A stretch of DNA of 51,218 nucleotides from Chlorogloea purpurea SAG 13.99. Lineage in GTDB: Bacteria > Cyanobacteriota > Cyanobacteriia > Cyanobacteriales > Microcystaceae. Location of the stretch: contig JADQBB010000031.1 of the NCBI GenBank assembly GCA_016903695.1, positions 1 through 51,218 of the forward strand, in the 5' to 3' direction. Numbering within the stretch: position 1 is the first letter of the stretch; each line of letters opens with the position of its first letter. The notes beneath the pieces were generated by a model. It was not told the origin of the DNA. It saw nothing but the letters and a program-made list of their open reading frames with translations, and searched no databases. Below, piece after piece: positions 27,917-37,900 of the stretch. A program made the translations under genes and the position numbers.

Positions 27917-28783
27917 TTAAATTAGGGGTCTTCTCCGCGATAGACGCTCTTTTTTCTCCGGGGTTAACCGGTCATAGCAATAGGGACAACTAACCCCCTC
28001 CTCATAATGAGGTGAAGCTTTATCAACCGCGTTAATTGGATGACCGCAACCCCGGCACATCCGGTAATGAGTTTCGGTTAACTCATGGGCTAAAGCCACT
28101 CTTTCATCGAACACGAAACAATCCCCCTCCCATAAACTTTCTTCCGGGTCGATCTGTTCTAGATAATTTAAAATACCGCCCTGTAGGTGATATACCTCTT
28201 TGAATCCTTGACTTAGTAGATAGGCGGAAGCTTTCTCGCAACGAATCCCGCCGGTACAGAACATGGCTATCTTTTGATGTTTTCCCGGGTCGAGGTTACG
28301 AGTCACATACTGGGGAAATTCTCGGAAATGATGGGTACGGGGATCGATCGCTCTTTTAAACGTGCCAATATCCACTTCATAGCCGTTACGGGTATCGATA
28401 ACCGTCACTTCCGGGTCTTGTATTAATCCGTTCCAATCTTGAGGGCTAACGTAAGTGCCTACTTTTTCGTTGGGGTTGATCTCCGGTTTCCCCAGGGTGA
28501 CGATTTCTTTTTTGATTTTAACTTTCAAACGTTTGAAAGGAGTATCTTGGGCGGTCGATTCTCGATGGCGTAAATCGGCGAAAGGCTGTTGGGAACGTAA
28601 ATGAGCCAGTGTATTGTCTATTTGTGAGCGGGTTCCAGAGATCGTGCCGTTTATCCCCTCCGTCGCCAGTAATATAGTTCCTTTTATCCCTTCGCTGACA
28701 CAATAAGATTGTAATCTCGCCCTTAATTGATTCAAGTCGGACAGGGGGACGAATTTATAGAAAGTAGCGACGATCTGGGTCAT
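27917..28783 (-). CDS. trhO: tRNA uridine(34) hydroxylase, rhodanese-like
   Basis: TrhO (YceA family) performs prephenate-independent 5-hydroxylation of wobble uridine in tRNA. The 288-residue protein has an N-terminal acylphosphatase-like domain ([17 protein letters not shown], about 34-50), a rhodanese domain with the active cysteine Cys176 in [16 protein letters not shown], and a C-terminal zinc-binding region (CRGCGHPI and CPYC). Both conserved cysteines of the loop, 176 and 182, are present. It is transcribed away from tRNA-Ala, whose 5' end is 70 bases upstream, a fitting but probably chance neighbour. Confidence 0.9.
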   Translation of the reverse strand: MTQIVATFYKFVPLSDLNQLRARLQSYCVSEGIKGTILLATEGINGTISGTRSQIDNTLAHLRSQQPFADLRHRESTAQDTPFKRLKVKIKKEIVTLGKPEINPNEKVGTYVSPQDWNGLIQDPEVTVIDTRNGYEVDIGTFKRAIDPRTHHFREFPQYVTRNLDPGKHQKIAMFCTGGIRCEKASAYLLSQGFKEVYHLQGGILNYLEQIDPEESLWEGDCFVFDERVALAHELTETHYRMCRGCGHPINAVDKASPHYEEGVSCPYCYDRLTPEKKERLSRRRPLI

Positions 28784-28853
28784 GGTCGGGATGAAAAATT
28801 TAGTTGCTTTTTTAACTCTGTTATGTTTATAATAGCAAAGGCAGAAAAAACGA

Positions 28854-28926
28854 GGGGGTTTAGCTCAGTTGGTAGAGCGCCTGCTTTGCAAGCAGGATGT
28901 CAGCGGTTCGAGTCCGCTAACCTCCA
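28854..28926 (+). tRNA. tRNA-Ala (anticodon TGC)
   Basis: A 73-base cloverleaf. The acceptor stem GGGGGTT pairs with AACCTCC and contains the G3-U70 pair that identifies alanine tRNAs; the discriminator is A73. The D arm reads TAGCTCAGTTGGTAGAGC, the anticodon stem CCTGC/GCAGG encloses loop TTTGCAA (anticodon TGC), and the T arm has GGTTCGAGTCC. CCA is not encoded. Confidence 0.97.
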
Positions 28927-29169
28927 TCATATTAAAAGTCATTTGCATTAGCCCTACTGCGCTTGTAACCTTCTGGTAAAGCAAGCAGTTTATCCCATTT
29001 TTGTACCACTTATCGCTCTATTTTCGCTCACTATTTATAAAAATCATAAAATAAGAAAACTGTCAACATAATTTTTATAAATTAGTGTATTTAAGCGAGG
29101 GACATACCTATGCAAAAATAATAAGGTTGTGTTGCAAGATTCTATTTTCTTGCTTCTAGAAGAGAAATT

Positions 29170-29391
29170 ATGAAAGTTGGCGATCGAGTTCGTGTGATAA
29201 AATCCGTGGTCGTTTACCATCATCCAGACCATAAAAAACAAGGCTTTGACATCAAAGACAGCGAAGGAGAGGTGATAGCCATAGTGACCCAATGGCAGGG
29301 GAGACCGGTCAGCGCTAACTTTCCCATCCTCGTACAATTCACGAAAAAATTCCGGGCCCACTTTAAAGACGGGGAAGTCGAAGTAATTTAG
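29170..29391 (+). CDS. ftrV: ferredoxin-thioredoxin reductase, variable chain
   Basis: FTR passes electrons from photosystem-reduced ferredoxin to thioredoxin, allowing light control of metabolism. The variable chain is a small SH3-like barrel that wraps the catalytic FtrC subunit. The 73-residue sequence MKVGDRVRVIKSVVVYHHP, then FDIKDSEGEVIAIVTQWQGR, then SANFPILVQF and FRAHFKDGEVEVI matches FtrV in order and length. The ATG at 29170 is the only sensible start. FtrC is not nearby, as is normal in cyanobacteria. It is convergent with argG and shares a hairpin with it. Confidence 0.93.
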   Translation: MKVGDRVRVIKSVVVYHHPDHKKQGFDIKDSEGEVIAIVTQWQGRPVSANFPILVQFTKKFRAHFKDGEVEVI

Positions 29392-29392
29392 A

Positions 29393-29432
29393 GAGGAGTA
29401 AAAAGAAAGTAAAACTCTCTTTTTACTTCCTC
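29393..29432. terminator. bidirectional terminator between ftrV and argG
   Basis: GAGGAGTAAAAAGA (29393-29406) pairs almost completely with TCTTTTTACTTCCTC (29418-29432). It starts at the ftrV stop and ends 15 bases before the argG stop, as expected for a shared terminator of convergent genes. Confidence 0.7.
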
Positions 29433-29446
29433 AATAGGATTTTAAA

Positions 29447-30649
29447 CTAGCCCCTGGTTTTTTGCGACCAGACTCTGGTAGGTAGACCCCAGATGTAGAT
29501 GAATCCTTCGGCAGCTTTATGATCGAACTGGTCATCCGCACCATAGGTAGCTAAATCCGGTTCATAAATAGAATTTTCCGATTGACGACCGACCACGTTG
29601 GCATTGCCCTTAAATAGCTTCATCCTGACAGTTCCGGTTACTCTTTCTTGAGTTTTATCGATGAACGCGTCCAAAGCTTCTTTTAAGGGGCTATACCACA
29701 GACCTCTGTAGATCAATTGAGCGTAGGTGTCCTCTAAACCCCGCTTGTATTGGGTGACATCGCCGGCCAAAGTCAAACTTTCCAAGTCCCGGTGAGCATC
29801 GATCAACACCAAGAGGGCGGGTGCTTCATAGATTTCTCTCGATTTAATGCCCACTACCCGGTTTTCGATCATATCGAGACGACCGATGCCGTGTTTGCCC
29901 ACCATTTCATTCAGTTGAGAGATCAGGGTGACGGGATCTAAAGCTTTTCCGTTGAGACTAACGGGATTACCTTTTTCAAAGCCGATGTCAACGTACTCCG
30001 GTTCATCCGGGGTATCGGCGATCGCTCTCGTCATCAGATAAATTTCCTCGCTTGGTTCGGTCATCGGGTCTTCCAGGGGGCCCGCCTCGATACTGCGACC
30101 GAGGAGATTACGATCGATACTGTAAGGAGAAGACTTTTTCACTGGTGATTCCACACCGAATCTCTCCCCGTAGGCGATGGTTTCTTCCCGACTCATGTTC
30201 CACTCTCTCGCGGGCGCTAGAACTCTCAATTTGGGATTGAGGGCCATGATGCCCACGTCGAATCTAACCTGATCGTTCCCTTTCGCCGTACAGCCGTGGG
30301 CTACCGCGTCAGCACCGTATTTTTCTGCCGCCTCCACTAACAATTTAGCGATTAAAGGGCGGGCTAGGGCGGTGGATAGGGGGTAACGGTTCTCGTAGAG
30401 CGCGTTGGCACGAATAGCGGCGAAAGCATAATCCCTGGCGAATTCTTCTTTACCGTCTATTACTAAAGATTCGATCGCTCCACATCTCAAGGCTTTTTCT
30501 TGAATCGGCCCTAATTCGTCTCCCTGTCCTAAATCTGCCGCTAGGGTGATGACTTCTTTGATTCCCCATTCCTGTTTCAAGTAAGGAATACACACGGAGG
30601 TGTCTACCCCTCCCGAATACGCTAATACAACTCTGTTGGCGCGACCCAT
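29447..30649 (-). CDS. argG: argininosuccinate synthase
   Basis: ArgG joins citrulline and aspartate with ATP to make argininosuccinate in arginine synthesis, which also feeds cyanophycin. The 400-residue protein has the N-type ATP pyrophosphatase loop [10 protein letters not shown] (residues 9-18), the citrulline/aspartate region [16 protein letters not shown] (about 115-130), and [16 protein letters not shown] (about 175-190). All are standard. ATG at 30649. It stands alone, facing away from the zinc-ribbon gene across a 343-base gap. Confidence 0.96.
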   Translation of the reverse strand: MGRANRVVLAYSGGVDTSVCIPYLKQEWGIKEVITLAADLGQGDELGPIQEKALRCGAIESLVIDGKEEFARDYAFAAIRANALYENRYPLSTALARPLIAKLLVEAAEKYGADAVAHGCTAKGNDQVRFDVGIMALNPKLRVLAPAREWNMSREETIAYGERFGVESPVKKSSPYSIDRNLLGRSIEAGPLEDPMTEPSEEIYLMTRAIADTPDEPEYVDIGFEKGNPVSLNGKALDPVTLISQLNEMVGKHGIGRLDMIENRVVGIKSREIYEAPALLVLIDAHRDLESLTLAGDVTQYKRGLEDTYAQLIYRGLWYSPLKEALDAFIDKTQERVTGTVRMKLFKGNANVVGRQSENSIYEPDLATYGADDQFDHKAAEGFIYIWGLPTRVWSQKTRG

Positions 30650-30992
30650 ATTATCTAACCTAAAAACGACTAACCCGCTATTGTATCAGGTCTTTTCTGA
30701 ATCTTCGGTTATTTCTGAACCCGTTTTTTGATCGTACCCGACAATTTAACTTTTATTTTAGAGTCAAATTTTGATAAAATTATTTCGTTTTTTGTCTCTC
30801 ACCAAAGTATGAAATTTATATTAAGAAAATCTAAAATCTCCGGGTCAGTGCTTGTATTCTAAAGTTTAGTTAAAATTAAGTTTATAATAAGAATGACTGA
30901 TTCATAATGGGGATCAAGAGAAAAACTATCAATAAATATTTATTGACCGAGTAGCAACGATTTAAAACTTTTTAAAATTTTGGAGTATTATC
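30650..30992. other. intergenic region between divergent argG and zinc-ribbon gene
   Basis: 343 bases, AT-rich, with no open frame of note. It must hold promoters in both directions. A TATAAT box lies at 30883-30888 on the plus strand, without a clear -35 at normal spacing. TTTTGGAG just before the ATG at 30993 is a good ribosome-binding site. No riboswitch fold was recognised. Confidence 0.5.
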
Positions 30993-31211
30993 ATGATTAA
31001 GAAACAACAAGTAAGATGCCCCAACTGCGGAAGTATGGCGGAGAGATTATATTTTGCCGGTAGCGGGGTCATGCAAACCGAGTGTCCTAGCTGCGATTAT
31101 CTGTTAGTTAGTTGCACCCAAACTGGCAAAGTATTTGAATCTTACGCCCCCGGCATCGGCCTTTCTGCTCATTTACAGTCAGTAGCGAAATCTAAATCAC
31201 TAGTGCCATAA
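30993..31211 (+). CDS. small zinc-ribbon protein
   Basis: A 72-residue protein with two CxxC pairs, CPNC (residues 9-12) and CPSC (about 32-35), that should bind one zinc. The rest reads TECPSCDYLLVSCTQTG and ends SYAPGIGLSAHLQSVA. Similar small cyanobacterial proteins are sometimes labelled PriA-like replication restart proteins, but the similarity is only to a zinc ribbon and no helicase is present, so that name should be avoided. A role as a nucleic-acid or protein adaptor is a guess. It is convergent with rlmN, only 8 bases apart. Confidence 0.8.
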   Translation: MIKKQQVRCPNCGSMAERLYFAGSGVMQTECPSCDYLLVSCTQTGKVFESYAPGIGLSAHLQSVAKSKSLVP

Positions 31212-31219
31212 TCCATCAC

Positions 31220-32239
31220 CTATGTAGCCTGACGGGCCCTCAACTGACCGCAGGCCGCATCAGTGTCCAAACCCCTAGAATAGCGAACGCTAACGGCTAC
31301 CTTGTTCTGTTCGAGAATATTTTTAAACGCCGAAATCCTCGCCGCGTCGGGACGTTTATAGTCGACTTCGGCAATGGGATTATAAGGAATTAAATTAACG
31401 TGAGACTGAAAGCCCTTCAAGTGTTGGGAAAGTTCTTGAGCGTGTTCGGGTAGATCGTTGGTTCCCGATAGTAGAATATATTCAAAAGTCACTCGCCGCC
31501 CGGTAGTATTAACGTAATTTCGACAATCTTCTAATAACCGGTAGAGAGGATAGTGTTTAGCCGATGGTATAAGCTGTTCGCGAATTTGCTGATTAGAAGC
31601 GTGTAAACTCACCGCGAAAGTCACCTGCAATTCGTATCCGGCAAGGGCGGCTATTTGATGGGGAATACCGACGCTCGATAAGGTTAAATTCCTCTGACCG
31701 ATACCTACATCCTGATTGAGACATTGAACCGCTTTCACCACCTCCGGCAAGTTCAATAAAGGCTCACCCATACCCATGAACACTACATGACTCACTCTCG
31801 CGGCGAAATCTTCCTGCACCGTTAAAACTTGATCGACGATTTCATGCGCTTTCAGATTACGGGTGAAGCCGCCTTTGCCCGTGGCACAAAAATCACAATC
31901 CATCGGGCAACCCACTTGAGAGGAGACGCACACCGTCAGGCGTTTAGCGGTGGGAATGCCCACCGCTTCGATGATCAATCCGTCTTGAAGACGCAGGAGA
32001 TATTTACGGGTGAGATCGTCAGCCGTGCTGTGATAATGGATTTGTGACCTACCCACGGGATAATGAGATAATTTTTCCCGCCAAGCTTTCGGGAAAACCG
32101 ATACATCTTCAAGAGAATGAATCCCCTTTTCATACAACCACTGATGTAATTGTTTCCCCCGATAGGAAGGTTGCCCCTGTTGTTGCACCCAGTCGGTGAG
32201 TTCATTCAGGGATTTAGAGAGTAAAGCTTGGTGGGTCAT
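31220..32239 (-). CDS. rlmN: 23S rRNA (adenine(2503)-C(2))-methyltransferase
   Basis: RlmN is a radical-SAM enzyme that methylates A2503 of 23S rRNA and A37 of some tRNAs. The 339-residue protein has the cluster cysteines at 111, 115 and 118 in [12 protein letters not shown], the GMGEP motif in [12 protein letters not shown], and the C-terminal catalytic Cys in [12 protein letters not shown]. The N-terminal helical domain ([20 protein letters not shown]) is typical. ATG at 32239 gives the normal length. Confidence 0.95.
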   Translation of the reverse strand: MTHQALLSKSLNELTDWVQQQGQPSYRGKQLHQWLYEKGIHSLEDVSVFPKAWREKLSHYPVGRSQIHYHSTADDLTRKYLLRLQDGLIIEAVGIPTAKRLTVCVSSQVGCPMDCDFCATGKGGFTRNLKAHEIVDQVLTVQEDFAARVSHVVFMGMGEPLLNLPEVVKAVQCLNQDVGIGQRNLTLSSVGIPHQIAALAGYELQVTFAVSLHASNQQIREQLIPSAKHYPLYRLLEDCRNYVNTTGRRVTFEYILLSGTNDLPEHAQELSQHLKGFQSHVNLIPYNPIAEVDYKRPDAARISAFKNILEQNKVAVSVRYSRGLDTDAACGQLRARQAT

Positions 32240-32399
32240 GGTGGTAAAACAGCGAAACCTTTCTATTTTAACCTTTTTCTCTGAGGCTAGAGGCTGGAGA
32301 CTGGGGGTACATCAAGAGAAAATCGATCGCCCCGTAAATGATAAATTAATCCTTGGACGATCGATCGGTTTGTTAATATAGGTTTTAATTTTCTCTTAA

Positions 32400-32777
32400 T
32401 TATCGCGCGTCGGTTCCTTGGTTGGGATCGCCTTCTACACGGGGGTTATCAGTGCCTGGTGCTTCCGGGCTTGCGGTTGGTCTGACATCTTCGTGAGCGC
32501 CTTGACCGGTACGGCGTAAACTAGGATCGATCGGTGTTTGTTTACCGCCTCCTGCCGCGTAGGTAGCCTTAGCGGTTTTGGCGGTGGGAGGGGCGATTTC
32601 TTCTAGTTCTTTCTCGCTGAAGTTATTGGTATTCACACCGGCGTAATTGATTTTATTAAACCGCACGATAACCGGGTATTTAGTTTTGCTTTGCTCGAAA
32701 GAAACTACTGTACCCGTATCTTGATACCAGTAAGATTCTGTACGTAATACTTTAACTTTGGAACCACGTTGTACCAT
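32400..32777 (-). CDS. psaE: photosystem I subunit IV PsaE with extended C terminus
   Basis: PsaE is a stromal-side SH3-like subunit that helps dock ferredoxin and supports cyclic electron flow. Residues 1-62 match the family throughout: [19 protein letters not shown], then GTVVSFEQ, then [20 protein letters not shown] and FSEKELEEI. PsaE is usually about 70-76 residues, but this protein runs to 125. The additional 50 or so residues (about 75-125) are low-complexity, rich in Gly, Pro, Thr, Asp and Arg, with no hydrophobic segment. The frame is continuous with no sign of a frameshift before a TAA-type stop. AAGGA lies 9 bases before the ATG. Confidence 0.93.
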   Translation of the reverse strand: MVQRGSKVKVLRTESYWYQDTGTVVSFEQSKTKYPVIVRFNKINYAGVNTNNFSEKELEEIAPPTAKTAKATYAAGGGKQTPIDPSLRRTGQGAHEDVRPTASPEAPGTDNPRVEGDPNQGTDAR

Positions 32778-32961
32778 AAAAAATAATCCTTGATATTCAA
32801 TTTAAAACGCTTTACTAAATAAATACTAATTTTTAGACCTTTTACAAATCTGGCTTGAGAGTTAATATTATTGCGTCAAGCTCATCAAAAGATAGATATT
32901 CACAAAGTAATAGGAACAAGCTCACACCTGCTCCTATAAGTCAAGATATTTATAACAATTT

Positions 32962-33603
32962 TTAATCTTGGTACTGGTGTCCATTGCGATGTTTACGGGC
33001 ACCGGCAGAAGCACCGATCAAGGAGGATATTAAACCTAACAGAGAGCCGAGGGCGAATGTCCAACCCACTTTAGCCGCGTTACCCGCTACGTCTCTAGTT
33101 TGCTGGGCGCTGGGGGTAGTAGTATTGGGAACATCGATCGAACCTTGTTGCACCTGATTGACGATCACATCGGCGTTATTAGCCACCCAACCGAATAAAC
33201 CGGAAACACCGTTTGTCAATAACCAAGCGCTAAGAGCTAAGGTAGTCGCCCAGAGAATCGCGCCGTTAAGTAAAGCCGTACTGCGATTCATGGGGCCGCA
33301 AGAGCGGGCTGTCGTCCATCCGCCCACGAATAAAGCGATAAGTAAACTGATCATCGACCAAATGCCCACGGCCGAGCCGACATCGTCCGCGTTAGAACGA
33401 GGTGCGCCAGAACCAGCGATACTGCTCAAACCGATAGCCGCACCGATACCGCTGAGGATTAATTGAGTGCTGAGTGCCACGGCTAAGCCGGCTAAAATCG
33501 GGCCCCAACGTACTCGATCGTGGTACTCTGCTACAGTCACCGCGGGGGGACGCTCTACAATTCTTTCATCGGCTCTTTCTAGAGGTCTATTAATAGATTC
33601 CAT
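32962..33603 (-). CDS. membrane protein with glycine-zipper-like helices
   Basis: A 213-residue integral membrane protein. A charged N-terminal segment (residues 1-32, DRVRWGP) precedes about four membrane helices: LAGLAVALSTQLILSGIGAA, GIWSMISLLIALFVGG, GAILWATTLALSAWLL, and FALGSLLGLISSLIGASAGA. The third and fourth are separated by a polar loop (NQVQQGSIDVPNTTTPS). It resembles YrzE-like or DUF-type cyanobacterial envelope proteins with unknown function. The C terminus is basic and His-rich (RKHRNGHQYQD). It lies upstream of psaE on the same strand with a 184-base gap. Confidence 0.65.
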   Translation of the reverse strand: MESINRPLERADERIVERPPAVTVAEYHDRVRWGPILAGLAVALSTQLILSGIGAAIGLSSIAGSGAPRSNADDVGSAVGIWSMISLLIALFVGGWTTARSCGPMNRSTALLNGAILWATTLALSAWLLTNGVSGLFGWVANNADVIVNQVQQGSIDVPNTTTPSAQQTRDVAGNAAKVGWTFALGSLLGLISSLIGASAGARKHRNGHQYQD

Positions 33604-33712
33604 TTTTATCTCTCTTTTAATTAACTTTCTCTTATTAAAAGCATAGTTGCCGTCAGGGGACTTGACAATATACCAATAATCAGATAAAACAAGTATCTCT
33701 TGAGAGATAGAA

Positions 33713-33741
33713 ATAGAGGATTTTAGATAAAAACCCTCTAT
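33713..33741 (-). terminator. hairpin downstream of chpX
   Basis: ATAGAGG (33713-33719) pairs with CCTCTAT (33735-33741), 19 bases past the chpX stop on the minus strand and followed by TTCTATCTCT. It is a weak terminator candidate. Confidence 0.4.
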
Positions 33742-33759
33742 CTTAAGGGGTAAATTTTT

Positions 33760-34887
33760 TTATTTATTCACTTCTAATAAACGAGATTTAACTAATCGAT
33801 TCATCCAACCTTCTAGATAAAGACGATTGGCTTTCTTTTGCCCAGTATCTTCTGTAGTCAAGGGATAGGGTGCTAATCCTTGAATCGTGGCGGTCGTAAC
33901 GCAGAACATGGACTTCTGAAAACTTTCACAGATCTGCACTAATAAATCTTCTTCCTGTCGGAAATTACGCCGATAGATGCGATGTAAATACTCCGGCAAA
34001 TGGTGGCGCATATCTTGCATCAATAAAGTGGGAGGGATACCCGCACCGCCTACAGGTAAAGGATCGGCGTATAAAGCACCGTAGGCGAACATACCTTGAT
34101 CGTAAGGTATTTGATAAGCTTGGGCATTGTAAGAAACCGTGCCAGGAAAAGGTGTTCCTCGGAAGAATACCGCCTCGACATAAGGGACGGCAGTATCAGC
34201 GAGAAAAGTTAATTTGGCACTAGCGGGGAGTAACTCGTAGGCTATACCTTGATAATTTGCCGTGTAAGTAATGGGCTTGTTCGCGTTATCAACGAGATAT
34301 TTTAAAATATGAGCGACCACTTCGGGAATGGTTTGAATTTCACCCGTATCGTAGCGATCGGATAAACTTAAAAATGCGTCCGCCATCACCCGCCAGAATT
34401 GTCCTAGGCCGCTATAGTAAGCCATCATCCGTAGTTGTTCGGGCAAGAATTGGGGGAAGGCTTTATGTAACCCGAAAAGGAAGGGATTGTATTTAAATTT
34501 AGCCGCGATCAGAGATTGACAGATGCTGAGAAATTCCGGGCCATCTATGTAGGCATCCAACCCGCCGCCGCCGTGCCAGAACATGGCTTTCATACAATAT
34601 TCAGCGTACTCGAAATTAATGCGATCGTGCCACCAGTGCTTTAGCAATTGTGGCAGTGAGACCTGGCCGTTAAAGTATTTAAAAAAGGGGAAAAGCACTA
34701 AAAACTGATTGTCGGCAATATAGATCAAATTGCGAGAGTAAGCGTCTAACACCACGCCATAACTTTTTAAGATACCTACCACCTCCAGAACATTCTCTGG
34801 AGAATCTTCTAACAATGCTTCCCCCTTTTCCAAACGGGAGATGTACTTGGCAAGAGGATGGCGAGAGGTAGGTAGGGTCTGTACCAT
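33760..34887 (-). CDS. chpX: CO2 hydration protein ChpX/CupB
   Basis: ChpX and ChpY (CupB/CupA) sit on specialised NDH-1 complexes of the thylakoid and convert CO2 to bicarbonate in the inorganic-carbon-concentrating mechanism. The 375-residue protein has the family's LIYIADNQFLVLFPFFKYF, HWWHDRINFEYAEYCMKAMF, WHGGGGLDAYID, and YELLPASAKLTFLADTAVPY. The C-terminal half contains FFRGTPFPGTVSYNAQAYQI. CupA genes normally follow ndhF3-ndhD3; this gene stands alone, which together with its length suggests the constitutive CupB (ChpX) form. The choice between X and Y is inferred from context. Confidence 0.82.
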   Translation of the reverse strand: MVQTLPTSRHPLAKYISRLEKGEALLEDSPENVLEVVGILKSYGVVLDAYSRNLIYIADNQFLVLFPFFKYFNGQVSLPQLLKHWWHDRINFEYAEYCMKAMFWHGGGGLDAYIDGPEFLSICQSLIAAKFKYNPFLFGLHKAFPQFLPEQLRMMAYYSGLGQFWRVMADAFLSLSDRYDTGEIQTIPEVVAHILKYLVDNANKPITYTANYQGIAYELLPASAKLTFLADTAVPYVEAVFFRGTPFPGTVSYNAQAYQIPYDQGMFAYGALYADPLPVGGAGIPPTLLMQDMRHHLPEYLHRIYRRNFRQEEDLLVQICESFQKSMFCVTTATIQGLAPYPLTTEDTGQKKANRLYLEGWMNRLVKSRLLEVNK

Positions 34888-34993
34888 GACGGAAGGTTAG
34901 GATAGGATCATTGATATTATATAGGTTTGTGAGTATTCAGCGAGACGGTGGCTAGTGGCTAGTAACTATAATTATCGATCGTAGGTTGAGCTT

Positions 34994-37900
34994 ATGTCTT
35001 GGAAATTTTTCGCCGATCGAGGCGGCACATTCACCGATATAGTAGCGGTAAGCCCGGAAAATAAAATTATCATCCACAAAATTCTCTCGGAAAATCCCGG
35101 ACGTTATCAAGACGCGATTATCCAAGGCATAAGAGAAATTTTGGGTTCGGACGATAATACTGCCTTGCCCTGCGAGGATATAGAAATAGTTAAAATCGGC
35201 ACCACCGTCGGCACTAACGCCCTATTAACCCATAGCGGGGCCCCTACGGTATTGGTGATCAATCAGGGTTTCGCAGACGCTTTGCGGATAGCTTATCAAA
35301 ATCGTCCCCATATTTTCGCCCGTGAGATTATCTTGCCAGGGCCTCTCTATGAAAGTACGATCGAAGTGAGTGCCCGTTACGACTCACAGGGAAAGGAAAT
35401 CGCCCCTCTCGATCGAGAAAAAGTGCGTAGTGACCTACAAACAGTATACGATCGAGGCGTGAGAAGTTGTGCGATCGTACTCCTCCACGGTTATCGCTAC
35501 CCGCAACACGAAAAGCAAATCGCTGGAATCGCCACCCATATAGGCTTTACGCAAATTTCCCTCTCTAGTGAAGTCAGCCCCCTGATCAAACTCATCAGCA
35601 GGGGAGATATTACCCTTTTAGACGCTTATCTTTCCCCCATAGTGCGCCACTACGCCGCAGGAGTCGCCCGACAGCTTCAGGGAGTGCCCTTGATGTTCAT
35701 GAAAAGCGATGGTATACTCACGGCGGCGGAAAATTTCAGCGGCAGAGACAGCATATTATCCGGCCCCGCCGGTGGTATCGTCGGGGCGGTACAAACCTGT
35801 ATAAAAGCCGGTTTCCCTAAATTGCTGGGTTTCGATATGGGGGGTACATCTACGGATGTGGCTCACTACGATGGTGAGTACGAGCGTACAGACTCCTCTG
35901 AGGTAGCGGGCATAAGAATCCGCACACCGATGATGGCGATTCATACGGTGGCGGCCGGGGGTAGTTCTATCCTGAGTTACGATGGATACACCTATAAAGT
36001 CGGCCCCGAATCTGCCGGGGCTAATCCGGGCCCGGCTTGTTATCGGCGGGGCGGCCCCCTATGTATCACCGATGCCAACTTGCTACTAGGAAAAATACCG
36101 CCGCGGTTTTTCCCCCATGTTTTCGGTGAGTCGGGCAGTTTGCCCCTCGATAAAGCCACGGTAGAAAGTCAATTTCTGTGTCTGGCGAGAGAAATCAACC
36201 CGGAAATGGGGTCGCAACAGGTAGCGGAGGGATTCATCACCATCGCTGTTAATAATATGGCTAACGCGATTAAAACTATCAGCGTGCAGCGGGGTTATGA
36301 CCCTGCCGATTACACCCTCTGTTGTTTCGGCGGCGCAGGGGGGCAAATGGCCTGTTTGGTGGCCCGACAGTTGGGGATAAAAACAATTTTCATCCATCCC
36401 TACGCGGGAGTATTATCGGCTTACGGTATGAGTTTCGCTAACTCCGGGGTGATTAAACAAGGGGCGATTCTTTCTCCTCTTCATACTGACTTAATTGCTG
36501 ATTTAGAAAGGGCAATTGTCAACTTAACTGAAAGCGCCCTTTTAGAAGTGCCCGAAGCTACGGTTATTTTACCGAAGATCAAGATTAAATACGCCGGTAC
36601 GGATTCCCCTTTAACCTTAAATTTCACCCCTTCCGTGGAAGCCCTAGTGCAACGGTTCGAGCATCTCCACCGTCAGCTTTACGGCTTTATCAATCCTGAA
36701 ACGGGTTTAATAGTAGAGTCTATCAGCGTGGAAGTAGGGTCGGAAACCCCCCCTATGGAGGAAACACCGAAACAGAGGTTACGCCCTGCCGGTATTCTAC
36801 CGCAACCTTTAGAGATAGTAAGGGTGTTCACGGGGAATGAATGGCACGATGCGTCGGTGTTTGATCGTGCTACTCTAGAACCGGATGACTGCATCGACGG
36901 CCCGGCGATCGTGATCGAAACTACCGGCACTAACGTTATCGAACCGGGTTGGCAAGCTCGTCTGACCCCCCACGATGCTTTAGTGTTGGAGTATGTGAGA
37001 TCTGGAAATATCCCGCCAGTAACAGCGATCGATCTCTCTAAACCGAATCCGGTACAGTTAGAAATTTTCCAAAATCTTTTTAAATCTATTGCCGAGGAAA
37101 TGGGCGTAAGGCTACAAAATACCGCCGCATCGGTGAATATCAGGGAGAGGTTAGATTTTTCCTGCGCCATCTTTGATTCGGGGGGAAATTTAATCGCTAA
37201 CGCTCCCCATATTCCCATCCATCTTGGTAGTATGAGCGAGAGCGTTAAGTGTTTGATCGCAGATCGATCGATCTCTATAAAACCCGGTGATGTATACGCC
37301 TCCAATAATCCCTACAACGGCGGGACTCATCTCCCGGATATAACGGTTATCACGCCGGTATTCGCCGAGGATGAAGACCATATCAGGTTTTATGTAGCAT
37401 CAAGAGGGCATCACGCCGATATAGGGGGGATAACTCCAGGGTCGATGGCTCCCCATAGCGGTCATATCGACCAAGAAGGGATCAGATTAGATAATTTTCT
37501 CTTGGTAAAAGATGGCTTGTTTCAAAAAGATTCTCTGTTGGGCCATCTTCTTAATTCTCCCTACCCTTGTAGAAACGTGGCCCAGAATGAAGGCGATTTA
37601 TACGCACAAGTTGCCGCTAATGTCAAGGGGAGTAAGGAGTTAAATAGTTTGATCGCCAAGTACGGATGGGAGGCGGTATTCGCTTATACGCAATTCGTCC
37701 AAGATCACGCCGAGTCTGCGGTGAGGAGGGTGATAGGCACATTGAGCGGCGGCGAGTTCATTTATGACATGGATAACGGGGCTTGTATCGTGGTGCGGGT
37801 GACGATCGATGATTCTTCACGGGAAGCGACGATCGATTTTACCGGCACATCGGCTCAATTACCCGATAATTTTAACGCACCGAGAGCGGTAGTGCAGTCA

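Noticed and set aside
28727..28951. Open frame running through the tRNA-Ala gene
   Set aside because: It overlaps a clear tRNA and the trhO start; its peptide is merely the translated tRNA, a common false call.
30993..31211. PriA-type replication restart helicase
   Set aside because: The protein has only 72 residues and a zinc ribbon; no helicase motifs are present.
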